Shown in pieces: positions 15,808-15,967 of a DNA stretch of 15,967 nt. The stretch is from NCBI GenBank assembly GCA_021851465.1, contig JAJZDL010000038.1, positions 1-15,967 of the forward strand, given 5' to 3'. Position numbers and translations under genes: made by a program. Position 1 is the stretch's first letter. Every line of letters begins with the position of its first letter. Origin of the DNA: Acidobacteriota bacterium. GTDB lineage: Bacteria; Acidobacteriota; Terriglobia; Terriglobales; Acidobacteriaceae. Below the pieces are notes generated by a model. That model was not told the DNA's origin. It searched no databases and saw only the letters and a list, made by a program, of their open reading frames with translations.

Positions 15808-15938
15808 GTCATCCCGAGCCGCGCCCTCCACCCTCCACCGCCACCGTCATCCCACGCTCCCACACCCTAAACCGCCGTCATCCCGACCGCAGCCTTCTTT
15901 ATGAATTGTCATTCTGACCGCAGCGAAGAATCCCCGCA
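15808..15938. repeat. Degenerate intergenic repeat cluster (GTCATYCYGACCGCAGC)
   Basis: The core GTCATCCC or GTCATTCT starts at 15808, 15846, 15877 and 15908. The last three are spaced exactly 31 bp apart, while the first interval is 38 bp. The third and fourth copies share GTCATYCYGACCGCAGC, and the fourth continues as GAAGAATCCCCGCA. On the other strand this reads as a GATTCTTCGCTGCGG...AGAATGAC element of a type I associate with acidobacterial intergenic DNA. No gene is visible from 15725 to the end of the window. Confidence 0.55.
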
Positions 15939-15967
15939 TTTTGCTTTTGCCTTTGCCCACGCTGCCC

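Noticed and set aside
15808..15938. CRISPR array
   Set aside because: The repeated core is only about 8-17 bp, the copies are degenerate, and no cas gene is nearby.

Overview
The window is high-GC DNA with a strong C/G third-position bias and several diverged families that fit an Acidobacteriota genome of the Terriglobia type (Granulicella/Terriglobus/Edaphobacter-like). The supporting features are a Ser/Thr kinase fused to a TolB-like and TPR region, an adenosylcobalamin-dependent ribonucleotide reductase, a DUF374-type acyltransferase, and a degenerate intergenic repeat of the form GTCATYCYGACCGCAGC. This assignment is an inference from gene content; no 16S or other marker was available.

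Layout. Positions 1-1286 (+) hold the 3' part of a sodium:solute symporter gene and a small two-helix membrane protein gene. Positions 1338-2136 (+) hold a TATAAT box and gpmA (2,3-bisphosphoglycerate-dependent phosphoglycerate mutase). Positions 2310-4871 (+) encode a large soluble Ser/Thr protein kinase with a C-terminal TolB-like plus TPR region. Positions 4872-5492 have no intact gene; on the minus strand they contain a small gene broken by a frameshift (5073-5274), a promoter overlapping 32-bp-spaced direct repeats, and a strong GC hairpin. Positions 5493-9526 (-) hold the class II ribonucleotide reductase nrdJ with a leader of about 355 nt, a TTGACA-17-TACTTT promoter and a good NrdR box. 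Positions 9802-11903 (-) are a tight two-gene unit, a DUF374 lysophospholipid acyltransferase followed by queA. Positions 12042-12350 (+) hold a TatA-family gene divergent from that unit. Positions 12526-14137 (+) hold guaB with its own promoter. Positions 14336-15503 (+) hold two tandem paralogous VanZ-family genes. Positions 15649-15724 (-) are a tRNA-Glu(TTC)-like gene with abnormal bases on both sides of the anticodon, and 15808-15967 is a degenerate repeat cluster that runs to the end of the window.

Most genes are housekeeping: glycolysis, dNTP and GMP synthesis, queuosine modification, protein export and lipid acylation. No defence system, prophage, CRISPR array or insertion sequence was seen. 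The parts most worth a second look are the nrdJ control region (NrdR box plus a leader with mutually exclusive CGTACC/GGTACG pairings), the frameshifted small gene with its repeated operator-like site, and the aberrant tRNA-Glu.
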